64,000 bases of DNA from Flavobacterium bizetiae (lineage in GTDB: Bacteria; Bacteroidota; Bacteroidia; Flavobacteriales; Flavobacteriaceae): positions 110,451 through 174,450 of the forward strand of contig NZ_CADCSU010000065.1 in NCBI RefSeq assembly GCF_902804475.1. Reading direction: 5' to 3'. Under the pieces are notes generated by a model. The model did not search any database. It was given only the letters and a program-made list of their open reading frames with translations, and was not told where the DNA came from. The position numbers and the translations under genes were made by a program. Below are positions 28,109-36,373 of the stretch, in pieces; position 1 is the stretch's first letter; every line of letters begins with the position of its first letter.

Positions 28109-28606
28109 ATGAAAAAAATAGTAATTGCACTAATGCTCCTGATGAGTGTTTTTGCCCACGCCCAAGTTTCGGTCAATGTAAATATTGGTACACCTCCAAG
28201 TTGGGGTCCGCAAGGTTATGACGATAGTAGATATTACTATTTACCGGATATCGATACCTATTATGATGTTACCCAAAAACAGTTTATTTATGACAATAAC
28301 GGAAGATGGGTAAGACAAAGCAGATTGCCTTCAAGCTACAGACAATACGATCTTTACGGAGGATATAAAGTAGTTTTAAATGATTACAGAGGAGATGCTC
28401 CTTATACGTATCATAAAAAACACAGAGCAGAATATCCAAAAGGATATCACGGAAAACCTCAGAAAAACAGAGGCAATAAACCGGATAAGGCTTACAAACA
28501 AAATAACAAGTACAAAGAAAAAAACGGAAATTCCGGAAACGATCACCCAGGTAAATCTAAAGGAAATTCAAAAGGTAAGGATCACGGACATGATAATCAC
28601 CACTAA
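28109..28606 (+). CDS. secreted His/Lys-rich small protein
   Basis: 165 residues from the ATG at 28109, chosen because it opens a clean signal peptide (MKKIVIALMLLMSVFAHAQ); the upstream extension is not signal-like. The mature N-terminus is a compact Tyr-rich domain (SRYYYLPDIDTYYDVTQKQFIY, YDLYGGYKVVLNDYRG), as in small exported proteins of Flavobacteriia that I know only as hypothetical. The C-terminal 60 residues are basic and low-complexity, ending GKDHGHDNHH. The terminal histidines could bind metal. Monocistronic with its own terminator. Confidence 0.65.
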   Translation: MKKIVIALMLLMSVFAHAQVSVNVNIGTPPSWGPQGYDDSRYYYLPDIDTYYDVTQKQFIYDNNGRWVRQSRLPSSYRQYDLYGGYKVVLNDYRGDAPYTYHKKHRAEYPKGYHGKPQKNRGNKPDKAYKQNNKYKEKNGNSGNDHPGKSKGNSKGKDHGHDNHH

Positions 28607-28624
28607 ATAAACATGAATAAATAG

Positions 28625-28657
28625 AAAACGCCTCAGTAATTGAGGCGTTTTTTTTAT
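28625..28657 (+). terminator. terminator after the His-rich secreted protein gene
   Basis: AAAACGCCTCA and TGAGGCGTTTT form the stem with a GTAAT loop and T run. It may also serve the convergent LysR gene. Confidence 0.92.
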
Positions 28658-28665
28658 GCTAAAAA

Positions 28666-29538
28666 TTAAACCAGCGACTTCAAAATATCTAAAAATACCT
28701 TTACCGCTTTTTTTTCATACACTTCTTTTAGTGAAATAATCATAGCCGTTCGTGTCATGTTTTTTCCTTCTATCGGGATGCACGAAATTCCTTTTTCGTT
28801 TTTAATAGTGGTTTGGGTTAGAATTGTGTACCAATTGCCGCTTTTTACCAGTTCTAAAAGTGTGGGAATATCATTGATTTCGATAGCAACTTTTGGATGC
28901 AGATTATTTTTATGAAACGCTTCGCTAATGAATAAAGTCGTACTATATCCTTTTGCAGGAAGAGCAAGAGGCAGTTTGCTAATTTCTTTTAAGGATATCG
29001 ATTTTTTGTTTTTTAAATTAGATTCCGTTGCAGTAACCAGTGTCATGGGCGAAGTAAAAAGAATCTGATATTTAAAATGATTTTCGGTAATGATTTCTTC
29101 GAAAGTAAGAATGACATCCAATTCAAAATGATTGAGTTTTTCGATCAGTTCTTTAGAAGTTCCAAAAACAATTTCAAATTCGATTTCAGGATACTGATCC
29201 GCGAATTCAATCACCGTTTGGGTTAAAATATCGCGTAAAGCATAAGTAACGCCAATGGCAATTTTTCCTGTATTAATATTGTTTAAGTCTTTTAATAATT
29301 GAAAACCTTCATTGGCTTTGCTAATACTTTGCAAGGCAAAACCAGAGAATAATTCTCCTGCTTCGGTTAAAGTAATTCTCTTGCCAATTCGATTAAATAA
29401 CGGAATTTGCAATTCATCCTCAAGCTGTTTAATTTGTTGCGATAAAGTACTCTGGCTAATGTTTAACGCATTTGCAGCTTCTGTAAAGTTGAGTAATTCT
29501 TTTGCTTTAAGAAAATATCGTAGTTGTCTGAGTTCCAT
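28666..29538 (-). CDS. LysR-family transcriptional regulator
   Basis: 290 residues. The N-terminal winged HTH is MELRQLRYFLKAKELLNFTEAANALNISQSTLSQQIKQLEDELQIPLFNR, followed by a linker helix and the periplasmic-binding-like effector domain (IAIGVTYALRDILTQ onward). CynR/CbbR-like architecture. Divergent from a metallo-beta-lactamase-fold gene 97 nt away with a LysR-type box between them, so that gene is the expected target; the target is frameshifted (see 29636-30354). Confidence 0.92.
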   Translation of the reverse strand: MELRQLRYFLKAKELLNFTEAANALNISQSTLSQQIKQLEDELQIPLFNRIGKRITLTEAGELFSGFALQSISKANEGFQLLKDLNNINTGKIAIGVTYALRDILTQTVIEFADQYPEIEFEIVFGTSKELIEKLNHFELDVILTFEEIITENHFKYQILFTSPMTLVTATESNLKNKKSISLKEISKLPLALPAKGYSTTLFISEAFHKNNLHPKVAIEINDIPTLLELVKSGNWYTILTQTTIKNEKGISCIPIEGKNMTRTAMIISLKEVYEKKAVKVFLDILKSLV

Positions 29539-29555
29539 TTTTTAAATCGGTTTTA

Positions 29556-29572
29556 TCGATTGATGACATCGA
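29556..29572. promoter_or_regulatory. candidate LysR box
   Basis: TCGAT-N7-ATCGA is a perfect 5-bp inverted repeat with the T-N11-A spacing used by LysR regulators. It lies 18 nt before the LysR start in the divergent gap. Confidence 0.45.
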
Positions 29573-29635
29573 AAAATAAGGTTTTACAAATATAGAAATT
29601 CTTTAGACCTTTGTAGAAAATAATGAAAGAGTAAA

Positions 29636-30354
29636 ATGAAAATAATACCATTGCAGGAGGGAAATTATGTCGTAAACAGTGAGAAAGAATTTAAACTTAT
29701 AAGCGAATTCCCTTTAGATTCAGGCCTTAAAATGGCAATTCAGCCTTTTTTGGTGATTACTCAAAATGATTATATTTTAATTGATCTGGGTTTAGGATTT
29801 CATAAAAACGGAAAGCCTCTTATTCATCATTTACTTGAAACGCATAATATTGCACCGGAACAAATTACAAAAGTCCTGATTTCGCATTTTCATAAAGATC
29901 ATATCGAAGGAATTGGTTATTTTGAAGGCGATACTTTTATTCAAAATTTTCCAGATGCGACGCTTTATATGCAAAAAAGAGAACTCGATTTTGCTTTGGC
30001 ACAACAACATCCGTCTTATGATTTGAAGATATTAAATCAGATAAAAACATTTTCTAACGTTAAGATGTTGGAATACGATAAAGGGAAAATAACGAACGAG
30101 ATTTTCTATAAAGTTCTGCCGGACATTCACCATTTCATCAGGTTTTTTGGATCAAGGAAAATAATGAAATTACTTTTTACGGAGCAGATGATTTGCCACA
30201 AGAAATCTATCTAAAAATGCATGTTGCCTACAAAACAGATTTTGACGGAAAACGCGCCATGGAATCACGCAAAAAATGGGAGCAGGAAGCAAAAGAAGGA
30301 CATTGGAAAGTGCTTTTGTACCATGATATGAAGAAGCCTGTTTTGGAGTTTTAG
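29636..30354 (+). pseudogene. metallo-beta-lactamase-fold hydrolase, frameshifted
   Basis: An MBL-fold hydrolase with the zinc motif SHFHKDHIEG (H-x-H-x-D-H). The frame from 29636 runs normally to about 30114, then leaves homology (LPDIHHFIRFFG) and stops at 30214. The next frame continues the expected sequence at once: S-A-G-H-S-P-F-H-Q-V-F-W-I followed by KENNEITFYGADDLPQ and on to a TAG at 30354. Restoring one T in GTTCT at about 30113-30116 would join the two, giving a protein of about 239 residues. This is either a recent one-base deletion or a sequencing error. The metal-binding GHS histidine lies after the shift, so the truncated product should be inactive. Confidence 0.85.
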
Positions 30355-30362
30355 AATTTTAG

Positions 30363-30411
30363 AACAAAGAACAAAGAACAAAGAACAAAGAACAAAGAAC
30401 AAAGAACAAAG
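30363..30411. repeat. 7-nt tandem repeat (AACAAAG x7)
   Basis: Seven exact copies of AACAAAG in a row in the gap after the frameshifted hydrolase. Likely slippage-prone. Confidence 0.95.
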
Positions 30412-30442
30412 AATATAGATTTTGGAATAAATAGGACTGAGG

Positions 30443-30799
30443 ATGAAAGATATTACACTTATGCCGGCTTTAATTATTTACGGATCTTTGGCTCCGGGTG
30501 AATCGAATCATTCGGTTATGGATCCTGTAAAAGGAGAGTGGCGAAAAGCAATTATAAAGGGAAAATTAGAAGAAGGAGGCTGGGGAACTTCTTTGGGTTA
30601 TAATGGTTTTATTGCTGTGAATGAAGAAGAAGCTCAAAACATAAAGGCTTATGTCTTATTTTCTGAAGATTTGTCGTTGCATTGGGATTATTTGGATGAA
30701 TTTGAAGGCGATGGTTATACCCGAATTCAAACCCAATATGAACTCGAAAACGGTCAAACCGGAATTGGGTTTATTTATGCTTTAAATCAAAATTTATAA
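30443..30799 (+). CDS. gamma-glutamylcyclotransferase-like (GGCT/AIG2) protein
   Basis: 118-residue cytosolic protein of the GGCT fold. The substrate-loop motif is near the start (LIIYGSLAPGESNHS, the YGSL signature) and the likely catalytic Glu is in LDEFEGDGYTRIQ. It starts with a short leader; an internal ATG at MPALIIYG is an alternative start. Members release 5-oxoproline from gamma-glutamyl compounds, but many bacterial homologues are uncharacterised. Confidence 0.82.
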   Translation: MKDITLMPALIIYGSLAPGESNHSVMDPVKGEWRKAIIKGKLEEGGWGTSLGYNGFIAVNEEEAQNIKAYVLFSEDLSLHWDYLDEFEGDGYTRIQTQYELENGQTGIGFIYALNQNL

Positions 30800-30805
30800 A
30801 AAAAT

Positions 30806-30843
30806 AATCCCTCAGGAATCAATTTAATTCTGAGGGATTTTTA
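30806..30843. terminator. bidirectional terminator between convergent genes
   Basis: AATCCCTCAG pairs with CTGAGGGATT, A run on the left and T run on the right, between the GGCT-like gene and the MarR-GNAT gene. Confidence 0.9.
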
Positions 30844-30857
30844 TATTAGTTTTTATT

Positions 30858-31778
30858 TTAATCAAGTTTAAGGTCGTAACGTTCATGCTGAAATGTTTTT
30901 CCCCATTGGTGTAATTCTACGGATTCTTTGAGTTTAAATCCGGCCATTTTGTACATTTCAAGCGCTTTATTTTGCGTACTTGTAGTGAGCAGAAAAATGT
31001 TTTTATAATTTCTTTCGCTACAGAAATTTAATGCATCGTTTAGGAGCTTGTTACCAATTCCTAATCCTCTAAAAGCAGGATCTAATAAAAACCATCTTAA
31101 TTGCGCTTCATTTTTAGGCTGATGCTGAATAGCAATACAGCCTACAATTTTGTTATTATATTCAGCGATCCAGATACGATCATTTTCAGGAGAATAATGT
31201 TCTAAAAAGTCATAAAATGTTTTGATAACATACTTTTCAAAGTCTTTAGAAAAATCAGATTCATTGGCATATATATGTCCGTGTAAATAAATTATATACC
31301 CTATATCTCCTGAATTTAACTCATTTCTATAGGTAATATCATCTGCCGTTAATTGATTTTCGGTCAAAAGCTGTTTTACGGTTTGCATTGAATTGGTGAG
31401 AAGGTTTTTTTCAGAAAAATTCATTTGATCTGTTTTCTGTTTTATTTTTTCATCAACCTTAATCGTTAAAGATTTCAATAATTCATGTGCTGATGCTGTA
31501 AGCATAATATTAGAAGCACGTTTATCTTCAGTAGATGCAACTTTTACGATTAAGTTTTCCTTTAAAAAACGTTTTAATATTCGGCTTAAATAACCTTTAT
31601 CAAGATTTAAAATTTCAGTGATTTTTTGTGCAGTAATTGTTTTACTTTGATCGATTTCATAAAGTATTCGTACTTCGGTTAAGGAATAATCACTTTCAAG
31701 ATATCGCTGGTTTAAAATGTCTATATGAGAAGCATAAAAACGATTAAAACTTCTGATTTTTAATATTATATCATCCAT
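30858..31778 (-). CDS. MarR-GNAT fusion (regulator with acetyltransferase domain)
   Basis: 306 residues with two domains. Residues 1-140 are a MarR winged helix (YSLTEVRILYEIDQSKTITAQKITEILNLDKGYLSRILKRFLKENLIV, with the wing at STEDKRASNIMLT). Residues about 150-306 are a GNAT N-acetyltransferase with the acetyl-CoA loop (RWFLLDPAFRGLGIGNKLLNDAL) and TSTQNKALEMYKMAGF. This architecture is widespread in bacteria and couples repression to an acetylated effector, though the substrate is unknown. The palindrome 38 nt upstream suggests autoregulation. Confidence 0.93.
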   Translation of the reverse strand: MDDIILKIRSFNRFYASHIDILNQRYLESDYSLTEVRILYEIDQSKTITAQKITEILNLDKGYLSRILKRFLKENLIVKVASTEDKRASNIMLTASAHELLKSLTIKVDEKIKQKTDQMNFSEKNLLTNSMQTVKQLLTENQLTADDITYRNELNSGDIGYIIYLHGHIYANESDFSKDFEKYVIKTFYDFLEHYSPENDRIWIAEYNNKIVGCIAIQHQPKNEAQLRWFLLDPAFRGLGIGNKLLNDALNFCSERNYKNIFLLTTSTQNKALEMYKMAGFKLKESVELHQWGKTFQHERYDLKLD

Positions 31779-31815
31779 TATTAAAAAGAATAGTTGTTTG
31801 ATGCAAATATAAAAA

Positions 31816-31840
31816 AATTAGTTGCTTTTGTCAACTAATT
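31816..31840. promoter_or_regulatory. MarR-type operator upstream of the MarR-GNAT gene
   Basis: AATTAGTTG and CAACTAATT are perfect 9-nt inverted arms around a 7-nt spacer, close to the TAGTTG...CAACTA pattern bound by MarR proteins. Confidence 0.65.
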
Positions 31841-31890
31841 AAAATGTTTTTCTTTTCAGGTAAATTAAAATGCTCTTCCATAGCCATAAA

Positions 31891-31927
31891 AAAAGGGTTG
31901 AATCAGCTATTTTGATTCAACCCTTTT
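31891..31927 (-). terminator. terminator of the GH28 gene
   Basis: AAAAGGGTTGAATCA pairs perfectly with TGATTCAACCCTTTT (15 bp, 7-nt loop). On the minus strand a T run follows, just downstream of the GH28 stop. Confidence 0.92.
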
Positions 31928-31944
31928 ATATGAATATATTTACT

Positions 31945-33633
31945 TTAGAACTTTACAGCACCTTTAGGAACCGTTTCTCCCACAGTTGTTTTATTGGTAA
32001 GATTAAAATTAGCCGATGAAACAAATTCTATATTCTGACTGTTTTCTCCGTTAACCGTAATTGCTTTTGGAGAGGTAGAATTGAATTCGACATTTTTAAG
32101 AGACATGTTTTTAGTATTATAAATTTCAAATACAGTAGTTTCTTCGATGTCTAATTTTGCATTGCTTATTTTGATTCCGTTGGCATCAATAATAGAAAAT
32201 CCCTTTTTGGCATTTCCTGTCAAGTTAGAAATTTCTATGTTTTCAAGATTCATTTCAGGCAAACCTTGCAGGAATACGGCTTGTTGAGCGCCTTTTATCG
32301 TTACATTTTTTATCGAAATGTTTTTAAATTGTGGCGTTTCTTCATTTACCGGCATTGCTTTAGAGCTTAATGTATTGCCGCCTTCAGCCAAAGTTTCTTC
32401 GATCGATTTTCCTCCATAATACAAATTAAATGAGATAGCCTGCGATGGAATATCTGTCATATAGATATCCGAAATGAAAATGTTTTCTACTACACCGCCA
32501 CGTCCGCGGTTACTTTTAAAACGTAATCCAACATCAGTTCCCATAAAAGTACAATTCGATACGTGCATGTTTTTTACACCGCTAGACATTTCACTACCAA
32601 CCGTTACACCTCCGTGTCCGTGATATACGATATTGTTTTTTATGATAATGTTTTCGCAAGGAACACCACGATCACGACCGTCTTTGTCTTTTCCTGATTT
32701 AATACAAATAGCATCATCACCAACATCAAAACTGGAATTTTCGATAATCACATTTTTGCAGGATTCAACATCAAGACCGTCTCCGTTTTGAGAATACCAA
32801 GGATTACGAACCGTTACATTACGCACAATTAAATCTTCGACCATCAAAGGGTGAATGTTCCAGGCTGGTGAATTTTGAAATACAGGACCATCAAACAATA
32901 CTCTTTTACTATTTTGAATGCTTACCATTACAGGACGTAAAAAATCATGAATGGTTTCAAATTCTTCTTTGGTTTTTAAATCCAGACGTACGTTTTGATC
33001 TGCGCCTTTAGAAGCGTTCATAAAAGTTTCTGACGGATACCAACTGGTTTTGTCTTTGTTTAAAACACCGCCGGAAGCGATGACTTTTTTCCATTGACTA
33101 TCAGTCAGTTTACTCTTTTTAACTTGTCGCCAAACTTCTCCGGAACCGTCCCAAACGCCATTACCGGTAAAAGCAATATTTTCGAGATTTTTACCATAAA
33201 TAGGAGAGATGCATCTCCAGGTATTCAAACCTTCAAAACTGGTTTCTATAATAGGATACAAACTTTTATCTGGCGAAAAAATAATTAATGCGCCTGTTTC
33301 TGCATGAAGTTCAAGATTACTTTTTAAAAGAATTGGACCTGTAAGCCAGATTCCGGGCGGAATAATAACTTTTCCTCCGCCTTTTTTCGATACCGCATTT
33401 ATAGCATCGGCGAAAGCCTTTGTATTTAAAACATAACCACCATTTACAGCACCAAAGTCTTTAAGGTTTACGCTGTTTTTAGGAATTACCGGTTCTTTGA
33501 CTTTAGCCATTTTAAATTCAATATTCTTATAAGTATCATAAGATTTTGAATTTTGGGCAATACTGTTTTGCGCACAACTTGTTATTACAATTGCCAGAGC
33601 AATACGTAAAAAGTGAATTGGGTTAGTTTTCAT
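31945..33633 (-). CDS. glycoside hydrolase family 28 (polygalacturonase-like) lipoprotein
   Basis: 562-residue exported pectinase-type enzyme. The signal peptide has a lipobox-like ITSC (Cys about 20). The body is a right-handed beta-helix with the GH28 signatures in order: NSPAWNIHPL, NGDGLDVESC (catalytic Asp), GDDAICIKSG (catalytic Asp pair), GHGGVTVGSEMSSGV (His) and FKSNRGRGG. The fold hydrolyses galacturonan, often from the non-reducing end in Bacteroidota. It stands alone with no SusC/SusD partner nearby. A LacI-type palindrome lies 126 nt upstream. Confidence 0.93.
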   Translation of the reverse strand: MKTNPIHFLRIALAIVITSCAQNSIAQNSKSYDTYKNIEFKMAKVKEPVIPKNSVNLKDFGAVNGGYVLNTKAFADAINAVSKKGGGKVIIPPGIWLTGPILLKSNLELHAETGALIIFSPDKSLYPIIETSFEGLNTWRCISPIYGKNLENIAFTGNGVWDGSGEVWRQVKKSKLTDSQWKKVIASGGVLNKDKTSWYPSETFMNASKGADQNVRLDLKTKEEFETIHDFLRPVMVSIQNSKRVLFDGPVFQNSPAWNIHPLMVEDLIVRNVTVRNPWYSQNGDGLDVESCKNVIIENSSFDVGDDAICIKSGKDKDGRDRGVPCENIIIKNNIVYHGHGGVTVGSEMSSGVKNMHVSNCTFMGTDVGLRFKSNRGRGGVVENIFISDIYMTDIPSQAISFNLYYGGKSIEETLAEGGNTLSSKAMPVNEETPQFKNISIKNVTIKGAQQAVFLQGLPEMNLENIEISNLTGNAKKGFSIIDANGIKISNAKLDIEETTVFEIYNTKNMSLKNVEFNSTSPKAITVNGENSQNIEFVSSANFNLTNKTTVGETVPKGAVKF

Positions 33634-33758
33634 TCTTATTGAATTATGGTTAAAAATTGCATTCTAAATAAAAAGACTTTATTGCTAAATGTATTTATTG
33701 ATCTGTGTTTTTTTGATGATTCAGAAAAAAACGCGTTCGATCGATAAATATATGTAAA

Positions 33759-33772
33759 TGTAATCGATTACA
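33759..33772. promoter_or_regulatory. LacI-type palindromic operator upstream of GH28
   Basis: TGTAATCGATTACA is a perfect 14-nt palindrome with the central CG and TGTAA...TTACA ends typical of LacI-family operators. No LacI gene lies in this window. The gap 33634-34164 otherwise holds an inverted repeat (33949-34038) and no gene. Confidence 0.55.
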
Positions 33773-33948
33773 CAAATCTATTAAAAATTATTTAAAAAAG
33801 GGAATAAAGTTCATCGTTGCCACAAAATAAAACACATTAGTGAATAAAGCCTGTTTCATCAGTTTATTTTAACAGAATCAGGAAAGTACGGGATAGATTT
33901 TAAATTTGAGGTAAAGAGGGAAATTTCGGCGAAAGCCATATAAAAATA

Positions 33949-34038
33949 TTTCACGCAGATTTAATAAGGATTTAGGCTGATAATGAAGATTGATTTAAAA
34001 AAAGAATCTAAAAAGGAATCTGCAAAATCTGCGTGAAA
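33949..34038. repeat. inverted repeat with TTTCACGCAGATT arms
   Basis: TTTCACGCAGATT (33949-33961) and its exact complement AATCTGCGTGAAA (34026-34038) bound a 64-nt A/G-rich interior. A similar CGCAGATT word recurs near 35818. Confidence 0.75.
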
Positions 34039-34164
34039 CTTTTTTTAAACCTGCATAATTTCATCCTGATTACGTTTGCAGTTTGTAGTAAAATAAACCT
34101 ATATTAGCGTAAATAAACACCATTTATACGCCTGAATATTTAATCACAAATAGAAAATAATCAA

Positions 34165-35388
34165 ATGATTTGTACCATTTACTCGCACCAATCTGGTTTT
34201 GATGCTATTAAAGAAATAATTATTTCTAATTTTCCGGAGGGAAACATTGTAATCAGTAAAGAAGAGGAATCTGACATCATCGACTTAGAAATTAAAGACG
34301 GAATTTCTAATTCTACACAAAAAATAAAAATATTATATCGCGAAAGAGCCGAGCCATCTTACCAAATTCCTGAAATTAATGATTCTGCGCTAACGGCGAA
34401 TTTAAAAGGACTTTATGGTTTTGTATATTCATTGCCAACGGTAAATGAAAAAGTAAAAAATCTATTTCTTCAAAAAATTCAAACCTTAAATTCTGAGTTT
34501 ACGATTATTCAGGAAGAAGGAGAAATAGCCGATTTAAAAACTATAATAGCGAATATTGCGAACGAACTTGACGCTGTTTTATTTGTTCAGCCTGATGTTG
34601 TTATTAGTAAATCGAGCGGGCAACATTTTCTGGATAAAAACCTGGATTTGATTATTGATACCGAAGGAAATTGCGAAATCGACGAATTAGATGTTAGGAT
34701 CAATTCGGTTTATTTTGATGCAGACCAAAACGAATTATCAGAAGATCAGCAACTAAGAAAGGAAAAGAACGAAAAAATCCTGGAAGAGAATGCGATCAAA
34801 ATCAACCGAAATTTGCCTTGCATAGAATCTGAAGAAGAAACTACTTTAAGAACGCCAAAGGAAATTGCGCAAAGAGTGAGTGCTTTGGCGGTGGTAAATT
34901 TAGTGGCGTTTAATAGTATTTCTACGGAAGAAGCTACCGAATATTTGCAAAACTACAATCTTTGGGATTTTACTACAGAAAATGAAAAGGAATTTCTGGT
35001 GAATCCGACTGATGATAAAAAGGCAAACGAAAGTTGGAAATGCGAAGGAATCTGGGTTTTAATGTGGGCGCTGAATAAAATTGAAACACTTGATTTTCCG
35101 GATGAATTTTGTGATCTCGAAAACATAGATCCTGATAATTATCCCGTAGGTCAGGATAAAGATCCTAATATTTTTATCGATTCGATAGTTTCGATACGAT
35201 CTAAAAGCGAGATTTTGGATGCGAACGATTTGTATTACCGATTCAACTGGGCTTGTGTCGACGAAAGAATTAACGGCAGGGAAATTGAAGGCATTAATCC
35301 CGGGATTGTTTACGAAAGACAATATGCCTTAAACTGGCTAATTAATTACATGGATCAGGATTGGGATTCTGTTTCTTGCGATACTTAA
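34165..35388 (+). CDS. DUF4272-domain protein
   Basis: 407-residue soluble protein. The C-terminal about 200 residues match DUF4272 as I know it: RTPKEIAQRVSALAVVNLVAF, WKCEGIWVLMWALNKIE, DANDLYYRFNWACVDERI and VYERQYALNWLINY. The N-terminal half has no recognised domain and includes an acidic centre. Function unknown. Monocistronic with its own terminator. The Trp- and Cys-rich core suggests a binding role, but no catalytic motif is evident. Confidence 0.85.
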   Translation: MICTIYSHQSGFDAIKEIIISNFPEGNIVISKEEESDIIDLEIKDGISNSTQKIKILYRERAEPSYQIPEINDSALTANLKGLYGFVYSLPTVNEKVKNLFLQKIQTLNSEFTIIQEEGEIADLKTIIANIANELDAVLFVQPDVVISKSSGQHFLDKNLDLIIDTEGNCEIDELDVRINSVYFDADQNELSEDQQLRKEKNEKILEENAIKINRNLPCIESEEETTLRTPKEIAQRVSALAVVNLVAFNSISTEEATEYLQNYNLWDFTTENEKEFLVNPTDDKKANESWKCEGIWVLMWALNKIETLDFPDEFCDLENIDPDNYPVGQDKDPNIFIDSIVSIRSKSEILDANDLYYRFNWACVDERINGREIEGINPGIVYERQYALNWLINYMDQDWDSVSCDT

Positions 35389-35395
35389 TAAAAGC

Positions 35396-35427
35396 AAAAA
35401 ACCTTCTTAATTATAAGAAGGTTTTTT
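35396..35427 (+). terminator. terminator after the DUF4272 gene
   Basis: ACCTTCTTA pairs with TAAGAAGGT, ATTA loop, T run after. Confidence 0.92.
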
Positions 35428-35443
35428 TATGGATAATAAGATT

Positions 35444-35545
35444 TTTTTTCAGGAGCTAATCCCGCTATCCGTTCCAATCTTTTGTGTCCGCCGCGGCGGA
35501 CACAAAAGGATTTCCACTTCTATCGGGGCTAGGGCATTCATTTTC
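35444..35545 (+). repeat. interspersed hairpin repeat, family A (copy 2)
   Basis: TTTCAGGAGCTAATCCCGC and CTATCGGGGCTAGGGC flank a perfect 30-nt palindrome (35479-35508, core TCCGCCGCGGCGGA). The stem is longer than in copies 1 and 3, with both arms changed together. Confidence 0.8.
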
Positions 35546-35566
35546 ATAACAACATTTTCGTTTAGT

Positions 35567-35690
35567 TTGTCATCCCGAGGAACGAAAGATCACACTATCC
35601 CGAAGTTTCGGGACGCACAGAATGTCGTTAATCTTTGTCGATTTCCGAGTGTGATCTCTCCTTTGTCGATATGACAAGATTACGGATTCT
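35567..35690. repeat. interspersed palindromic repeat, family B
   Basis: Follows the family A copy after a linker also shared with 19607-19620, so A and B can travel as one roughly 240-nt module. It contains GTCATCCCGAGGAACGAA, AATCTTTGTCG and GTGTGATCT. Confidence 0.75.
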
Positions 35691-35742
35691 GATTGCAAAT
35701 GGTGAATTAGTCGGCTATGTGAAAGCAAATATTTGTTTATTT

Positions 35743-35772
35743 TAATCTTAATCTTAATCTTAATCTTAATCT
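35743..35772. repeat. 6-nt tandem repeat (TAATCT x5)
   Basis: Five exact TAATCT units plus a partial. The gene-free stretch 35389-35882 holds the terminator, family A and B copies, this array and another AATCTTTT-rich region. Confidence 0.9.
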
Positions 35773-35882
35773 TAATTTAAGTGATATAAATCTATGTTTC
35801 TATGTGTTTAAAATTTCTCGCAGATTTGCAGATTTTTACTTTTAATCTTTTTAATCTTTTAATCTGTGGCAAAAATTTAAGC

Positions 35883-36362
35883 CTAAATCTTATTCAGTTT
35901 TACATATCTAATATATCCTTTACCTTCCGTTTTTTGCGTAATGGCCTCAGTTGTAAGGAGAATTTCGACATCATTAACATGATATTTTTGATCTTCTACG
36001 GCGGTTTCAAAACGTAATTTATAGCCTTTGTCTATTTTAGCATTTTCGATATCGAATATAGTAACGCTGCGGTCTCCACCAGTTACAGATGCTCCGGTTT
36101 TGGCGCTCACGGCCGGTTTTTTAGAATAAAATTTATACCATTCTTTTAGGCTGTTGTACCATTGTTTGTCATCGCCCATAACGTATAATGTTTTTTCGTA
36201 TTCGCCTTTTGCATTAACCAGCGAAACAACTACATAAGCGCCTTCGCCCATATAATTTGACATTTGTAAGAGACATTTGTACTTAGCACTTTGTGCGGAT
36301 GCCTGTAAGGAAACAAGGCATAGAATCGCTGCCAGAAGGCTTATTTTTGATAGTGATTTCAT
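35883..36362 (-). CDS. secreted DUF2271 protein, candidate flavinylated electron carrier (paralogue 1)
   Basis: 159 residues with a signal peptide (cut near ASAQ). The body matches DUF2271: KYKCLLQMSNYMGEGAYVVVSLVN, KTLYVMGDDKQWYNSLKEW, ATGG-like TGASVTGGDRS and LRFETAVEDQKYHVNDVEI. T89-G90-A91-S92 fits the core [S/T]GA[S/T] site to which ApbE transfers FMN. An ApbE homologue and a PepSY reductase lie in the same strand block, which is the context expected for such proteins. It is 11 nt downstream of an ankyrin-repeat gene, a pair duplicated at 45587-47624. Flavinylation itself is inferred. Confidence 0.8.
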   Translation of the reverse strand: MKSLSKISLLAAILCLVSLQASAQSAKYKCLLQMSNYMGEGAYVVVSLVNAKGEYEKTLYVMGDDKQWYNSLKEWYKFYSKKPAVSAKTGASVTGGDRSVTIFDIENAKIDKGYKLRFETAVEDQKYHVNDVEILLTTEAITQKTEGKGYIRYVKLNKI

Positions 36363-36373
36363 TTGTAAATTGT

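Noticed and set aside
1..33633. A single polysaccharide utilisation locus linking SusC/SusD to the GH28 gene
   Set aside because: They are more than 25 kb apart with many unrelated operons between, and no other glycosidase, sulfatase or regulator of a PUL is adjacent to either.
35429..35674. An 81-codon open frame after the DUF4272 terminator
   Set aside because: It consists entirely of family A and B repeat sequence; the translation is a by-product of the palindromes.
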